This document shows, piece by piece, positions 36,325 to 45,163 of a DNA stretch of 62,344 nt. Made by a program: the position numbers and the translations under genes. The notes below the pieces were generated by a model that saw only the letters and a list, made by a program, of their open reading frames with translations, was not told the origin of the DNA and made no database searches. Source of the stretch: Treponema sp. (lineage in GTDB: Bacteria > Spirochaetota > Spirochaetia > Treponematales > Treponemataceae); contig JALCCK010000008.1 in NCBI GenBank assembly GCA_022640795.1, positions 1 to 62,344 on the forward strand. Reading direction: 5' to 3'. How positions within the stretch are numbered: position 1 is the first letter of the stretch; each line of letters opens with the position of its first letter.

Positions 36325-36353
36325 CAGGACAGTAAAACAGTATTACTGTCCTG
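36325..36353 (-). other. Intercistronic hairpin after sugar-binding protein gene 2
   Basis: CAGGACAGTA (36325-36334) and TACTGTCCTG (36344-36353) form a perfect 10-bp stem eight bases after the binding-protein stop, without a T run. This is the usual place of a stem that protects binding-protein mRNA and separates high from low expression in ABC operons. Confidence 0.65.
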
Positions 36354-36360
36354 CGCAATT

Positions 36361-37599
36361 TTATTTACTATAATATTCTTTTATGATTTTTCCAAAATTG
36401 GTACAGAAGGTCTGTACATTCCCATCCAGATAAAGCTGCTGAGTCGGCGCTGCCAAAGTATCTCTGAGCCCGACCGGCCAGAAATTACAGGGTGTCAGAA
36501 ACATATTTCCCTGAGCAATATACTGCGAAATGGCAGCCTGCGGTGCTACATGATACTCAACCCCCTGTATTACATTCGGATTTTTGTCAAAATCCGTATA
36601 TGATTGTGCATTTTCCGGTGACATAAGGAATTGAACAAATTTGAGTGAGGCGTCCGGGTATTTTGTAATATTTGAAATACTTATCGCCGTATCGATATTA
36701 ATGGGTACATTTGTCTTGCCGTAAGGATTGGGGAACGGTATAAATTCTATAGCTGAATCGATATCGGGGTTATTGGCCTCCAGTGTCGATAATCCCCAAG
36801 AACCGTTGATATCCATCGCAGCCTTTCCGTTCGCAACATCAGCAAGAGTCGATTCATAATCTACCGTTAAAGAATTTTCATATGAATATTTATGAAGTTC
36901 CAGCATCATGTTTGCAAATTTCTGTAACGTAGGAGCATCCTCCGCATCAAGTTTTCCACTTGCAATCTGTTCAAATTCTTGGGAAATATTATTATTAAGT
37001 ACACCCATGAGCCGTTCCATAATCTGTCCAACAAATCCAATGGTTTTATCAGGAAACGCTATCGGAATAATACCGTGAGACTGTAAAACTTTGCAGTCGG
37101 CAATGAGTTCCTCGTATGATTTCGGCAGAGCAAGACCATATTTTTCAAAAATATCCTTTCGGCAATAAAGACCATACATACTCAGCGTTTCTGGCACTGC
37201 AAACTGTTTTCCATGATAACTTGAAAGTTTTAAAGTCGCCTCAGAAACATTGCTAAGAACCGGCTGTCCTGTTAAATCTTTTAAAATACCATCATCAAAA
37301 AGATCCTTATACCATTTTTCGGCAGGGAAGGTATTCATAACATCAGGAATATCATGTGCTGCCAATCGGGTTTTTAAAACAGTTTCTCCGTCCGGCGGGC
37401 AGGTAAATACAACCTTTATTCCCTGATTTTCTTCTTCAAATTTTGTTATCATTTGCTTTAAAACCGGGGCCGGTTCGGGTTTTGAACAAAAGAATTCTAT
37501 CGTTACGTCCGACGATGAATTTTTTGCTTTTGTACCGTTCGCAAAAAGCGGAATACAAAGCAAACCAATGGTGATACCGACTACGACTAATTTTTTCAT
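36361..37599 (-). CDS. Sugar ABC transporter substrate-binding protein 2 (CUT1)
   Basis: A 412-aa solute-binding protein with a signal peptide ending CIPLFANGTKAKN, the treponemal FANG type without a lipobox Cys at the cut. TIEFFCSKPEPAPVLKQMI, GLYCRKDIFEKYGLALP and AAMDINGSWGLSTLE are SBP_bac_1 features. AGGAGGAAAG precedes the ATG. It is the first gene of operon 2, under promoter copy B, and is followed by a hairpin. It is only distantly similar to SBP1, so the two systems may take different but co-regulated sugars. Confidence 0.9.
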   Translation of the reverse strand: MKKLVVVGITIGLLCIPLFANGTKAKNSSSDVTIEFFCSKPEPAPVLKQMITKFEEENQGIKVVFTCPPDGETVLKTRLAAHDIPDVMNTFPAEKWYKDLFDDGILKDLTGQPVLSNVSEATLKLSSYHGKQFAVPETLSMYGLYCRKDIFEKYGLALPKSYEELIADCKVLQSHGIIPIAFPDKTIGFVGQIMERLMGVLNNNISQEFEQIASGKLDAEDAPTLQKFANMMLELHKYSYENSLTVDYESTLADVANGKAAMDINGSWGLSTLEANNPDIDSAIEFIPFPNPYGKTNVPINIDTAISISNITKYPDASLKFVQFLMSPENAQSYTDFDKNPNVIQGVEYHVAPQAAISQYIAQGNMFLTPCNFWPVGLRDTLAAPTQQLYLDGNVQTFCTNFGKIIKEYYSK

Positions 37600-37684
37600 A
37601 CTTTCCTCCTGAAAAATCGTCTTTTCCGATCAAAACAGGGATTTTCAAAATAACCGTCCTTATTTGCAGCAGATACAGATAAAA

Positions 37685-37792
37685 TGTTGTATTTTGTTGT
37701 ATATACCATGTTTTTATTGGAATTAACCATAATTATAGGGTCGTTATGACAAATTGTCAAACATTTTTTACTAAAATAAACAAAATACCACA
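37685..37792 (-). promoter_or_regulatory. Promoter/operator block, copy B (ABC operon 2)
   Basis: Leftward promoter: TTGACA (37760-37755), 17 bp, TATAAT (37737-37732), again perfect consensus. The same two flanking elements as copy A are present: TGTTGTATTTTGTTGTAT (37685-37702) and ATAAACAAAATACCACA (37776-37792), the former identical and the latter identical in both copies. Spacing between them is 91 bp against 90 bp in copy A, even though the promoter spacer between the boxes has diverged. That conservation argues for functional operators. Confidence 0.75.
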
Positions 37793-37815
37793 TATACAGA
37801 TCGCAGAAACGAAAT

Positions 37816-37854
37816 AGGATGCCATAGTGGCGTAATAACCAGCCACGGCATCCT
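37816..37854 (-). terminator. Probable terminator after the DeoR gene
   Basis: AGGATGCC (37816-37823) and GGCATCCT (37847-37854), extended inward by GTGGC/GCCAC, form a long stem 64 bp after the regulator stop. The T run behind it is weak, so termination is likely but not certain. The 37600-37918 gap holds this and promoter copy B and no gene. Confidence 0.5.
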
Positions 37855-37918
37855 TAAGGAAAGATTAGGATATGGATAAAGAGGAAAATAACAAAAAATG
37901 GCATTAAACAGACAGATT

Positions 37919-38686
37919 TCAGTTATCGGCAGCAATAATAAGATTGACTCCGCTTTTCCTGTACTGGTCTTTAATATCTTTATTAATACGGCTATCTGTA
38001 ATTAAAGTATCGATTTTAACGACAGGACAAACTGCATTCATCGCGGAAATCCCGAATTTCGTATAGTCTGCCAAAACAACGATCGATTTGGAATGAGCGA
38101 TCATCTTCCGACGGATATTTGTCTCTTCAGGGTGATAATCCGTAACACCATCAGAAACAGTAATGCCGCCGGCACCGATAAATACCTTATCAGCAAAAAA
38201 ATCACTTAAATTATTATTCGTAAGAAAACCGGATACTGACATTTCTCCTTTACGAAGCTGCCCGCCCAGAAGAAAAACTTTAGCTGTTTCGTTTTCTGCT
38301 ATTGTTTTGGCAACAAGCAGTGAATACGTAATAACCGTCAGATTATTTTTATCTGCCAGCTGTTTTGCCAATTCCAGGCAGGTTGTTCCATTATCGATAA
38401 ACAAAACGTCATCGTCATTAATCAATGTTGAAGCAGCTTTCGCTATTGCAACTTTCTGCTCTTGGTTACTGCCCTCTCTTTTTTCATATGCCGGTTCTTT
38501 ATCATAAAACTCAGGTAAAACGGCTCCTCCGTATACACGCTTTAAATATTTTTTACTTTCAAGGAAAACCAGATCCCGGCGGATAGTCTCTTCAGAGACC
38601 TTGTACTCATCGGCGAGTAGAGTTACGGTTACCATTTTTTCCTGTCTGATTCTTGCTAGAATTTCAGCACGCCGTTTCTGGAGCAT
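37919..38686 (-). CDS. DeoR/GlpR-family repressor next to the sugar ABC operons
   Basis: A 255-aa regulator. The HTH reads VTVTLLADEYKVSEETIRRDL and is followed by KRVYGGAVLPE, both family marks; the sensor domain has FIDNGTTCLELAKQL, FIGAGGI and DYTKFG. GAGGTGA lies six bases before the ATG. It is upstream of operon 2 on the same strand but separated by a hairpin. It is the best candidate to bind the paired elements in promoter copies A and B; DeoR proteins form oligomers able to loop DNA. No copy of the element is evident at its own promoter. Confidence 0.9.
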   Translation of the reverse strand: MLQKRRAEILARIRQEKMVTVTLLADEYKVSEETIRRDLVFLESKKYLKRVYGGAVLPEFYDKEPAYEKREGSNQEQKVAIAKAASTLINDDDVLFIDNGTTCLELAKQLADKNNLTVITYSLLVAKTIAENETAKVFLLGGQLRKGEMSVSGFLTNNNLSDFFADKVFIGAGGITVSDGVTDYHPEETNIRRKMIAHSKSIVVLADYTKFGISAMNAVCPVVKIDTLITDSRINKDIKDQYRKSGVNLIIAADN

Positions 38687-38824
38687 ACTATCACCTCTCT
38701 TTTTCTACTGTAGCAGTATAATAAATAGTATCATCAACAGTAAAAAAAATAAACACGGAACTGTCCCTGTAATCTGCCGGGCTGCTTACGCGTACATAAA
38801 AAAAGAGGCAGGCAGGACTCCTAT

Positions 38825-39658
38825 TCAGACAAGACTGCACATACTATCCGAAACAATGAGAAACCCTTCCTTTTCAAGTGACGCCGCAGCGGAACTAATG
38901 CGCCCGTAGTCTATACCTTCCGTTTGCGCAATTTCGGCAAGCAGCAGCCTGCCGCCGGTTTTAGTGAGCTGTCTCAAAACCGCACCCCTCGCCTGACGAA
39001 GCGAACCTTCAAATTTTGACTGCTTCGAATAATGTGCACTTTTGCGGCCTGGATTCACGGTCTTTTTTTTAAGTTCCGATCCGTAATCCATCAGTGCATA
39101 ATACCATTCCCGCGGATTTTCCCGATACAGGGTCTGTGCTATAAGCGGCATAAGTTCACGGTCGGACACCGAATCGTTCCTGTCGGCAAAAAAGAAAAAA
39201 ATAAAAACCGACCGGATATTGGTTTCAATAAAAATTTCAGGATTATTATAGGCAAAGGTCGAAACAGCCCGGCTTGTGTACGGTCCGAGCCCCGGCAGCT
39301 TTTGAAGTTCTTCCGCCGTTTTCGGAAAAATTCCGCCGTAATCGGACATAACCTGTATGCAGGCATTCTGAAGATAGCGCGCACGCCGGTTATACCCGAG
39401 CCCGTTCCATTCGGCAAGGACTTCCGAAAAGGAAGCGGCAGACAGGGCTGCAGCGGACGGGAAATGTTCCATCCATTTTACGTACTTTACGAGTACCCGT
39501 TCAGTCTGAGTCTGCTGCAGCATCATTTCGCTGACAAGAATCGCATACGGATCGGTTGTAGACCGCCAGGGAAAGTTGCGCCGGTTGTTCCGGTAGTATC
39601 CGAGGATAATCTGCCGGAACTCCGACTTTTTCCTGTTATCAGATTCCATAGAATTCAA
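38825..39658 (-). CDS. MutY-like adenine glycosylase lacking the [4Fe-4S] cluster
   Basis: A 277-aa HhH-GPD DNA glycosylase. SEMMLQQTQTERV contains the MutY-type catalytic Glu and LPGLGPYTSRAV is the helix-hairpin-helix. The position of the second catalytic acid reads IETNIRSV, Glu rather than Asp. The four Cys of the iron-sulfur loop are absent: after MDYGS comes NPGRKSAHYSKQSKFEGS. There is also no C-terminal NUDIX-like 8-oxoG domain; instead a winged-helix-like end. Start may be TTG 39658 or ATG 39649. It lies five bases after thrS, in one operon. Confidence 0.82.
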   Translation of the reverse strand: MNSMESDNRKKSEFRQIILGYYRNNRRNFPWRSTTDPYAILVSEMMLQQTQTERVLVKYVKWMEHFPSAAALSAASFSEVLAEWNGLGYNRRARYLQNACIQVMSDYGGIFPKTAEELQKLPGLGPYTSRAVSTFAYNNPEIFIETNIRSVFIFFFFADRNDSVSDRELMPLIAQTLYRENPREWYYALMDYGSELKKKTVNPGRKSAHYSKQSKFEGSLRQARGAVLRQLTKTGGRLLLAEIAQTEGIDYGRISSAAASLEKEGFLIVSDSMCSLV

Positions 39659-39663
39659 AAACC

Positions 39664-41427
39664 TTACGGCTGCTCTTTCTTTGCAATTTTATCCTGAACA
39701 GTCTGCAGCGCTTCGTCAAAAGCTACACCGTTTTTCTGATCTCCGGTGCGTACCCGGATGCTGACGGTTCCTGCTTCCTGCTCCTTTGCGCCGAGTATGA
39801 ACATATACGGAATCTTCTGTTCCTGTGCATTACGGATTTTCTGTTTCATGTTGTCGTCGCTCACATCGATTTCCGCACGGATGCCCGCAGCCCGCAGTTT
39901 TTTCCAGACTTCCTTTGAATACTCGTCAAAGTCATGACCGACCGGAATAACCTGAATCTGCGTCGGACACAGCCAGACCGGATAAGCTCCGCCGTAGTTT
40001 TCAATCATAACACCGAAGAACCGCTCAAGCGAACCGAGCAGCGCACGGTGAATCATGTACGGCTGTTTTTCCTTTCCGTCTTTATCCACATACGTCATGT
40101 GAAATCGTTCCGGCAGATTGAAATCGAACTGGATAGTGGAAAGCTGCCATTCGCGGCCGAGAGAATCTTTCACTTTCAGGTCGATTTTGGGACCGTAGAA
40201 AGCACCGCCTCCTTCATCGATCTTGTAATCAAGTCCTGCTCGTACGATGGCGGCGCGAAGTGCTTCCGTCGCAGCATCCCATTTTTCTTTCGGACCGACG
40301 CACTTCCCTTCCGGACGGGTACTCAGATAAGCACTCACCTCGGTAAAATCAAAACACTTCAGCATATAAAGCGAAAAACGGAGTACTTCCGAAATTTCGG
40401 AATCCATCTGCTCCGGCGTACAAAAGATATGCGCGTCGTCCTGAGTAAATCCGCGGACCCGCGTCAGACCGTGCAGTGTTCCCGATTTTTCGTAGCGATA
40501 AACGGTTCCGAGTTCCGCCCAGCGGCACGGAAGATCGCGGTAGGATTTTTTACTGTTATTATAGATCATAATGTGGAACGGGCAGTTCATCGGTTTTATG
40601 TAATAATCGGTATTGTCCATTTCCATCGGGCTGTACATTGATTCTTTGTAAAATCCCAAATGACCGGATGTTTCCCACAACCAGCTCTTTCCGACGTGCG
40701 GGGTAAAAACTATTTCGTACCCGTTCTTGTAATGTTCTTCGCGCCAGAAATTTTCAATAGCAACACGCATACGGCCGCCTTTCGGATGCCAGTAGCAGAG
40801 TCCAGGGCCGGCGTCTTCATGCAGGGAAAACAGATCCTGCTGTTTGCCGATCAGACGGTGATCACGTTTTTTGAGTTCTTCGAGACGATCGAGATGGGCT
40901 TTCAGTTGTTTCGGATCTCCGAACGCCGTCGCATAGATACGCTGCAGCATCGGGCGATGTTCATCGCCCCGCCAGTATGCGCCGGCAATAGAAAGAAGTT
41001 TAAATCCCTGCGCATTAAGGCGTCCGGTAGATTCGACGTGCGGGCCACGGCACAGATCGGTAAAATCGCCCATTTTATAGATACTGATCGTTGCATCTTC
41101 CGGCAGATCGTTTATCAGTTCGGTCTTGTACGGCTGGTCTTTAAACATGGCAAGAGCATCTGCGCGGCTCAGTTCGCTGCGTTCGAACGGCACGTCCTCT
41201 TTTATGATTCTCTTCATTTCCTCTTCAATCTTCGGAAGATCTTCATCCGTCAGATTATGGGGCAAATCGAAATCATAATAAAAACCGTCGTCAATAGAAG
41301 GTCCGATTGCAAATTTAACATCCGGATACAGTCTTTTGACAGCAGCAGCCATAACGTGAGACATGGAATGGCGCAGGAGTGCCAGTTTTTCCAGCTTTTT
41401 TTTGTCTTTCGATGAAAGTTCAGCCAT
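39664..41427 (-). CDS. thrS: Threonyl-tRNA synthetase, without TGS domain
   Basis: A 587-aa class II synthetase. It starts directly in the editing domain (RHSMSHVMAAAVKRL holds the HxxxH zinc-like motif, then CRGPHVESTG), followed by catalytic motifs YIKPMNCPFHIMIY, RWAELGTVYRYE and the C-terminal anticodon domain. The usual ~60-aa N-terminal TGS domain is missing. GAGGT precedes the ATG. A T-box leader lies upstream, so expression should rise when tRNA-Thr is uncharged; mutY downstream would follow it. Confidence 0.95.
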   Translation of the reverse strand: MAELSSKDKKKLEKLALLRHSMSHVMAAAVKRLYPDVKFAIGPSIDDGFYYDFDLPHNLTDEDLPKIEEEMKRIIKEDVPFERSELSRADALAMFKDQPYKTELINDLPEDATISIYKMGDFTDLCRGPHVESTGRLNAQGFKLLSIAGAYWRGDEHRPMLQRIYATAFGDPKQLKAHLDRLEELKKRDHRLIGKQQDLFSLHEDAGPGLCYWHPKGGRMRVAIENFWREEHYKNGYEIVFTPHVGKSWLWETSGHLGFYKESMYSPMEMDNTDYYIKPMNCPFHIMIYNNSKKSYRDLPCRWAELGTVYRYEKSGTLHGLTRVRGFTQDDAHIFCTPEQMDSEISEVLRFSLYMLKCFDFTEVSAYLSTRPEGKCVGPKEKWDAATEALRAAIVRAGLDYKIDEGGGAFYGPKIDLKVKDSLGREWQLSTIQFDFNLPERFHMTYVDKDGKEKQPYMIHRALLGSLERFFGVMIENYGGAYPVWLCPTQIQVIPVGHDFDEYSKEVWKKLRAAGIRAEIDVSDDNMKQKIRNAQEQKIPYMFILGAKEQEAGTVSIRVRTGDQKNGVAFDEALQTVQDKIAKKEQP

Positions 41428-41454
41428 AATTTGTACCTCTTATGCTGAAAAGAA

Positions 41455-41802
41455 CGTAAAGGACGATTACCAAAAAAAGGAAACCGCGGTACCACCTTTT
41501 TTCGCAGAAGAAAGTGTCTGCTCTTCTGCGCACTTGGCTCCCCCTTGTCGCGGGGTAACGATGCAGCCTACCGGGCATCCGCGGTTGGAATAAATCCTGG
41601 ATACGTTTCGGTGCATAGCTCAGGAGTGGTTTTCGGACAGAACAACTGCCGGCATGAGGCCGTTTTCTTTCGGTGAATTTCTCTCAACCATGCACCGGCA
41701 TCCGACTGAAATATAGAATAAAACATACCAGCCGGATTTCCGATAGCGTCGGAAATTCTCTCTGTACCGCAGGGTAAACCTACTCTTCTCCCTCACAGCT
41801 CT
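41455..41802 (-). promoter_or_regulatory. T-box riboswitch leader of thrS (Thr, ACC specifier)
   Basis: On the minus strand AAGGTGGTACCGCGG (complement of 41484-41498) is the diagnostic T-box antiterminator sequence. The 5' part has the stem I marks: GAGAAGAGTAGG with the AGTA motif just after the start, and on the 3' side GAAAACCACTCC, where ACC (41630-41628) followed by A is a threonine specifier codon. AGCT(N3)AGG and CCTGAGCT can close stem I. A terminator follows the T-box. Binding of uncharged tRNA-Thr would favour the antiterminator. T-boxes are mostly a Firmicutes feature. Confidence 0.88.
41470..41503 (-). terminator. Regulated terminator of the thrS T-box
   Basis: AAAAAAGG and CCTTTTTTTT (plus-strand 41471-41480 and 41495-41502) can pair around the T-box sequence, leaving a T run. 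It competes with the antiterminator formed by GGTGGTACCGCG. Confidence 0.65.
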
Positions 41803-41808
41803 TTATAT

Positions 41809-41837
41809 AAAATAGCTCTTCAAACAACAGTTGTCAA
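41809..41837 (-). promoter_or_regulatory. Promoter of thrS
   Basis: TTGACA (41837-41832), 17 bp, TATTTT (41814-41809). The start is expected near 41802, which places the whole T-box in the leader. Confidence 0.7.
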
Positions 41838-41867
41838 GTACTGCAAAACACTGGCAGAGTCGGTACG

Positions 41868-41896
41868 TTGACATCGATTGCACGGCGTGGTAAAAT
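41868..41896 (+). promoter_or_regulatory. Promoter of the PpiD-like gene
   Basis: TTGACA (41868-41873), 17 bp, TAAAAT (41891-41896), facing right and divergent from the thrS promoter. Together with the T-box leader it fills the 507-bp gap between thrS and the next gene. Confidence 0.75.
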
Positions 41897-41934
41897 TATA
41901 TACTTTTGTAATATAATTTGAGGAATAGACTTTT

Positions 41935-43434
41935 ATGAAAAAAAATTTCTATAGTATCGGATCGGTTATAGTCCTGCTTATTGCGGCATTCGTTTTTGTT
42001 CTGCTGCCAGCATTCGTAGGAGGAAGTTCGAGAGGTACTAAACTGCCGCCATTCGGAAAATACGACGGTAAATCGATAAAATACGAACAGGGTACTGATT
42101 TTTCGACAAATGTTGCAAATTATGCTGAAATGTTTAAAAATCAGGGACAGGAAATCGATAATTCCTCCTATCTTTATATTTTCAGCTATGCATTCAATGC
42201 GACTGTCACCTCTATGGCTTATAAAGGTGCCGTAGAAAAAAGCGGCTGGATGGTTCCGGACGCTGCCGTCAATCGTACAATGCTCCCCTACTTTCAGGAC
42301 GCAAACGGAAAGTATTCTGCAAAGATCTATAAACAGACACCAGAATCAAAAAAAGTACAACTGCGGCAGCAGGTGACGGATTCTCTTATCTACCAGCGCT
42401 ACTATGCTGACTGCTTCGGCTCCAACGGAACCGTTGGGAAAGACAGTCTGTTCGGCCTCAAATCCGCCTCCGCGGAAATTCCGTTCCTCAAAAATATGGA
42501 TCAGGAAAAACGTGCGTTCAGCCTCGCAGCTTTCAACACGACGGGATATCCCGACAGTGAAAAAATCGCATACGGTAAAGCTCATGCGGAAGATTTTGTA
42601 AAATATGATATGTCCGTCATTACCACCACGGACGAAGCAGAAGCGAAAAAAATTCTGGGCCGGTTGAACAGCAATGAAATAACATTCGGAGACGCCGTCA
42701 CAGAGTATTCCGAAAAAACGTACAGCAACGGACAGGGAAAACTTACCAGCAGCTATGCCTATCAACTGAAAAATGTTATTCCTGCCGATGCAGATTTCAA
42801 ACTGGTTACCTCTCTGGCAAAAGATACGACAAGCGATCCGGTAAAAACAGAAAAAGGTTTTTCAATCTTTCATGCGGACGGAGCTGCCGTTCAGCCTGAC
42901 TTCAACGACAGCGACATGGTCGTCGTTGTTTACAACTATCTGAAATCGTACCAGAAAGGACATATCGAAGACTATTTTACAACTATAGCTAAAAAATTCA
43001 GTACTGAAGCAGCTTCCGACGGATTCGCGGCAGCATGTAACCAGTATAATATAAAAGAAATCAAAGTTCCGGCATTTCCCCTTAACTACGGTAACGTTTC
43101 TGTTCTTTCCAAGATACCAACGGACACAGTCAAAGAACTGGCAGGGGCCGAATCCAATGATAATTTCCTGAAAACTGCATTCTCACTTAAAAAGGGAACA
43201 CTTTCTGATCCCGTCGTACTCGGAAACAACATTCTGGTACTTCAGCTCAACGACATTGAAAACGACCAGTCCGATGCCGGTACTATGACAGCTGCTTTTG
43301 CTTCGGAACTTTCCGGCTATGATCAGAACTCAGCCCAGGCTGCTTTATTCAACAGTCCGAAAGTTGAAAACAACGTTGCTTCTGTATTTATTAAATACTT
43401 CATGAACAACGACTCCCAGAAAACCACGAACTGA
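41935..43434 (+). CDS. Membrane-anchored SurA/PpiD-like peptidyl-prolyl isomerase
   Basis: A 499-aa protein with one N-terminal membrane segment (about 7-29) and a large periplasmic part. The N-terminal SurA-like helical domain spans about 55-190, a parvulin-like region about 225-325 (ITFGDAVTEYSEKTYSNGQGKL), and a second weaker one near 400-450. It should help fold outer-membrane or periplasmic proteins. Parvulin active residues are not clearly all present, so it may act as a chaperone only. GAGGAATAG precedes the ATG. Confidence 0.78.
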   Translation: MKKNFYSIGSVIVLLIAAFVFVLLPAFVGGSSRGTKLPPFGKYDGKSIKYEQGTDFSTNVANYAEMFKNQGQEIDNSSYLYIFSYAFNATVTSMAYKGAVEKSGWMVPDAAVNRTMLPYFQDANGKYSAKIYKQTPESKKVQLRQQVTDSLIYQRYYADCFGSNGTVGKDSLFGLKSASAEIPFLKNMDQEKRAFSLAAFNTTGYPDSEKIAYGKAHAEDFVKYDMSVITTTDEAEAKKILGRLNSNEITFGDAVTEYSEKTYSNGQGKLTSSYAYQLKNVIPADADFKLVTSLAKDTTSDPVKTEKGFSIFHADGAAVQPDFNDSDMVVVVYNYLKSYQKGHIEDYFTTIAKKFSTEAASDGFAAACNQYNIKEIKVPAFPLNYGNVSVLSKIPTDTVKELAGAESNDNFLKTAFSLKKGTLSDPVVLGNNILVLQLNDIENDQSDAGTMTAAFASELSGYDQNSAQAALFNSPKVENNVASVFIKYFMNNDSQKTTN

Positions 43435-43444
43435 CGGAGTTCTT

Positions 43445-45163
43445 TTGGATACCGCTCGTAAAAAAAACAAGCCCTGTCTGGTACCTTCCGGTCAGGGCTT
43501 TTCTATTTTATATCAGCAAAAATATCTTTATTCGCGGTACAATCCGCAGCGGACAGTTGTGCGTACTGTCTCAGAATTAAAACTGCTTCCGGGAACATTG
43601 ATTTTGTGCTTTTCTCCCTGTCTCTGGTACGGATTGCCGGAACTTCTTGCCAAACTGCCGCCGGGTACTTTCATACTCGGTTGCGAACAGGACAAGGCGC
43701 TTTACGAACTTGCAAAAGAAAAACTGCAAACAGTAGTGCAGAAACAATACGCGGAAAAACGCAATGAAGCTGAAGCTATCCTAAAGAAAATAAGTCTTGT
43801 ACCGCAGGAGGACCTCTGCCGCCTTCCCGCACTGATTCAAAGGCAGAAGCCGGTTCTGTCCAACGGTTTTGAACTTCCTGCACCGGGGATTTTCAGGCGG
43901 GTACTGCGACTCGATTTTTCTTCGGGAACACAGTTCGCACCAACCTTTTATACAGAACTTGCCGGAACCTGCGAAGGTTCCATTGCACAATTCTGGAAAA
44001 ACAGGATAACACTGGTACGTTTCGGCCGTCAATATTCGAGAAATGTTTTTAGAAATCTTTCACGATTACCGTATTCCCGGACCGTTACAAGTTTCCGTAG
44101 TGAAAAACCGCTGCTTGTCTTAGGAGCGGGACCAAGCCTCGACGGGCTGCTTGCAGCCCCGGAATTTATTACCTGCAGAGAAAGCGTCATTATACTTGCA
44201 ACTGATGCTGCGCTGCCCGCCTTGCTGCAGCGCAAGATACTGCCTGACGCTGTTATAGGTCTTGAATCCCAGACAATAATAAGCAGGGCATATATCGGCG
44301 CCGCAAAAATAAAAAAAACCATTCTGCTTGATATGACAGCATTTCCCCCTACAGCAGATTTTACCGGCGGCCCGGCAGTATTTTTTGCTTCACTGTATGA
44401 TGATACACGATTTCTTGGACGTCTGAACGCGGCAGGAATACTACCGGCAACCATACCGCCACTTGGATCTGTTGGACTTGCAGCAGTTTATATTGCACTC
44501 CGGATGCGGAGTTCTGCCGGTGTTCCGGTCTTTATTGCCGGTATGGATTTCTCATACCGCCCGGGAACGACACATGCAAGGGGAACTCCAGCCCATACGG
44601 AACAGCTTCTTTCCTGCGGACGGCTTGCTCCGGCAGAAAATTTTACAGCTGCATTCGGGCCGGGAACAAAAAAGATGACAGGTAAAAAAAATGAAAAACT
44701 TATTACCACAGCCGTCCTTGCCGGATATGCACAGAATTTCACTGATATTTTTTCAACGGCACAAAATATCTTCGATGCCGGCAAAGAAGGCCTTGAACTC
44801 GGTATTCCGCAGACAGATATCAAAACAGTTTTTGCGCAGCGCCCCCCGGTGATTACCGCTGCAGCAGAATCGATGGGAAAAAAAGTGGATCGTACTGCCA
44901 TAGCAAATTTCTATACAGCTGAAAAGCAGGCATTGATACGCATCAAAGAAATTCTTACGACCGGACAAAATATTCCGGAAACAGAACGCAATAGCGAGCT
45001 GCAGCTGCTGCTTTCGGAACGGGAATATCTGTATCTGCACTTTCCGGACGGATATAAACTGAGCCTTGACAAATCGTTTCTCAAACGGATTCGTGCAGAG
45101 ATCGATTTCTTCTTGAAAGATATCACTATCGGCGAACAGTTATTGATGGCTGCCAGCTGCTAG
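43445..45163 (+). CDS. DUF115 / Maf-like protein (motility-associated glycosyltransferase family)
   Basis: A 572-aa protein with the DUF115 (MAF_flag10) core at about 215-400: PLLVLGAGPSLDGLL, VIILATDAALPALL, LESQTIISRAYIG and VFIAGMDFSYRPGTTHARG. In other bacteria Maf proteins add nonulosonic acids to flagellin; spirochaetes often have several DUF115 proteins. Start is TTG 43445 after GGAG, 10 bp behind the PpiD-like gene. Its stop overlaps the lepA stop: the four bases CTAG at 45160-45163 end both genes. The precise acceptor is unknown. Confidence 0.82.
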   Translation: MDTARKKNKPCLVPSGQGFSILYQQKYLYSRYNPQRTVVRTVSELKLLPGTLILCFSPCLWYGLPELLAKLPPGTFILGCEQDKALYELAKEKLQTVVQKQYAEKRNEAEAILKKISLVPQEDLCRLPALIQRQKPVLSNGFELPAPGIFRRVLRLDFSSGTQFAPTFYTELAGTCEGSIAQFWKNRITLVRFGRQYSRNVFRNLSRLPYSRTVTSFRSEKPLLVLGAGPSLDGLLAAPEFITCRESVIILATDAALPALLQRKILPDAVIGLESQTIISRAYIGAAKIKKTILLDMTAFPPTADFTGGPAVFFASLYDDTRFLGRLNAAGILPATIPPLGSVGLAAVYIALRMRSSAGVPVFIAGMDFSYRPGTTHARGTPAHTEQLLSCGRLAPAENFTAAFGPGTKKMTGKKNEKLITTAVLAGYAQNFTDIFSTAQNIFDAGKEGLELGIPQTDIKTVFAQRPPVITAAAESMGKKVDRTAIANFYTAEKQALIRIKEILTTGQNIPETERNSELQLLLSEREYLYLHFPDGYKLSLDKSFLKRIRAEIDFFLKDITIGEQLLMAASC

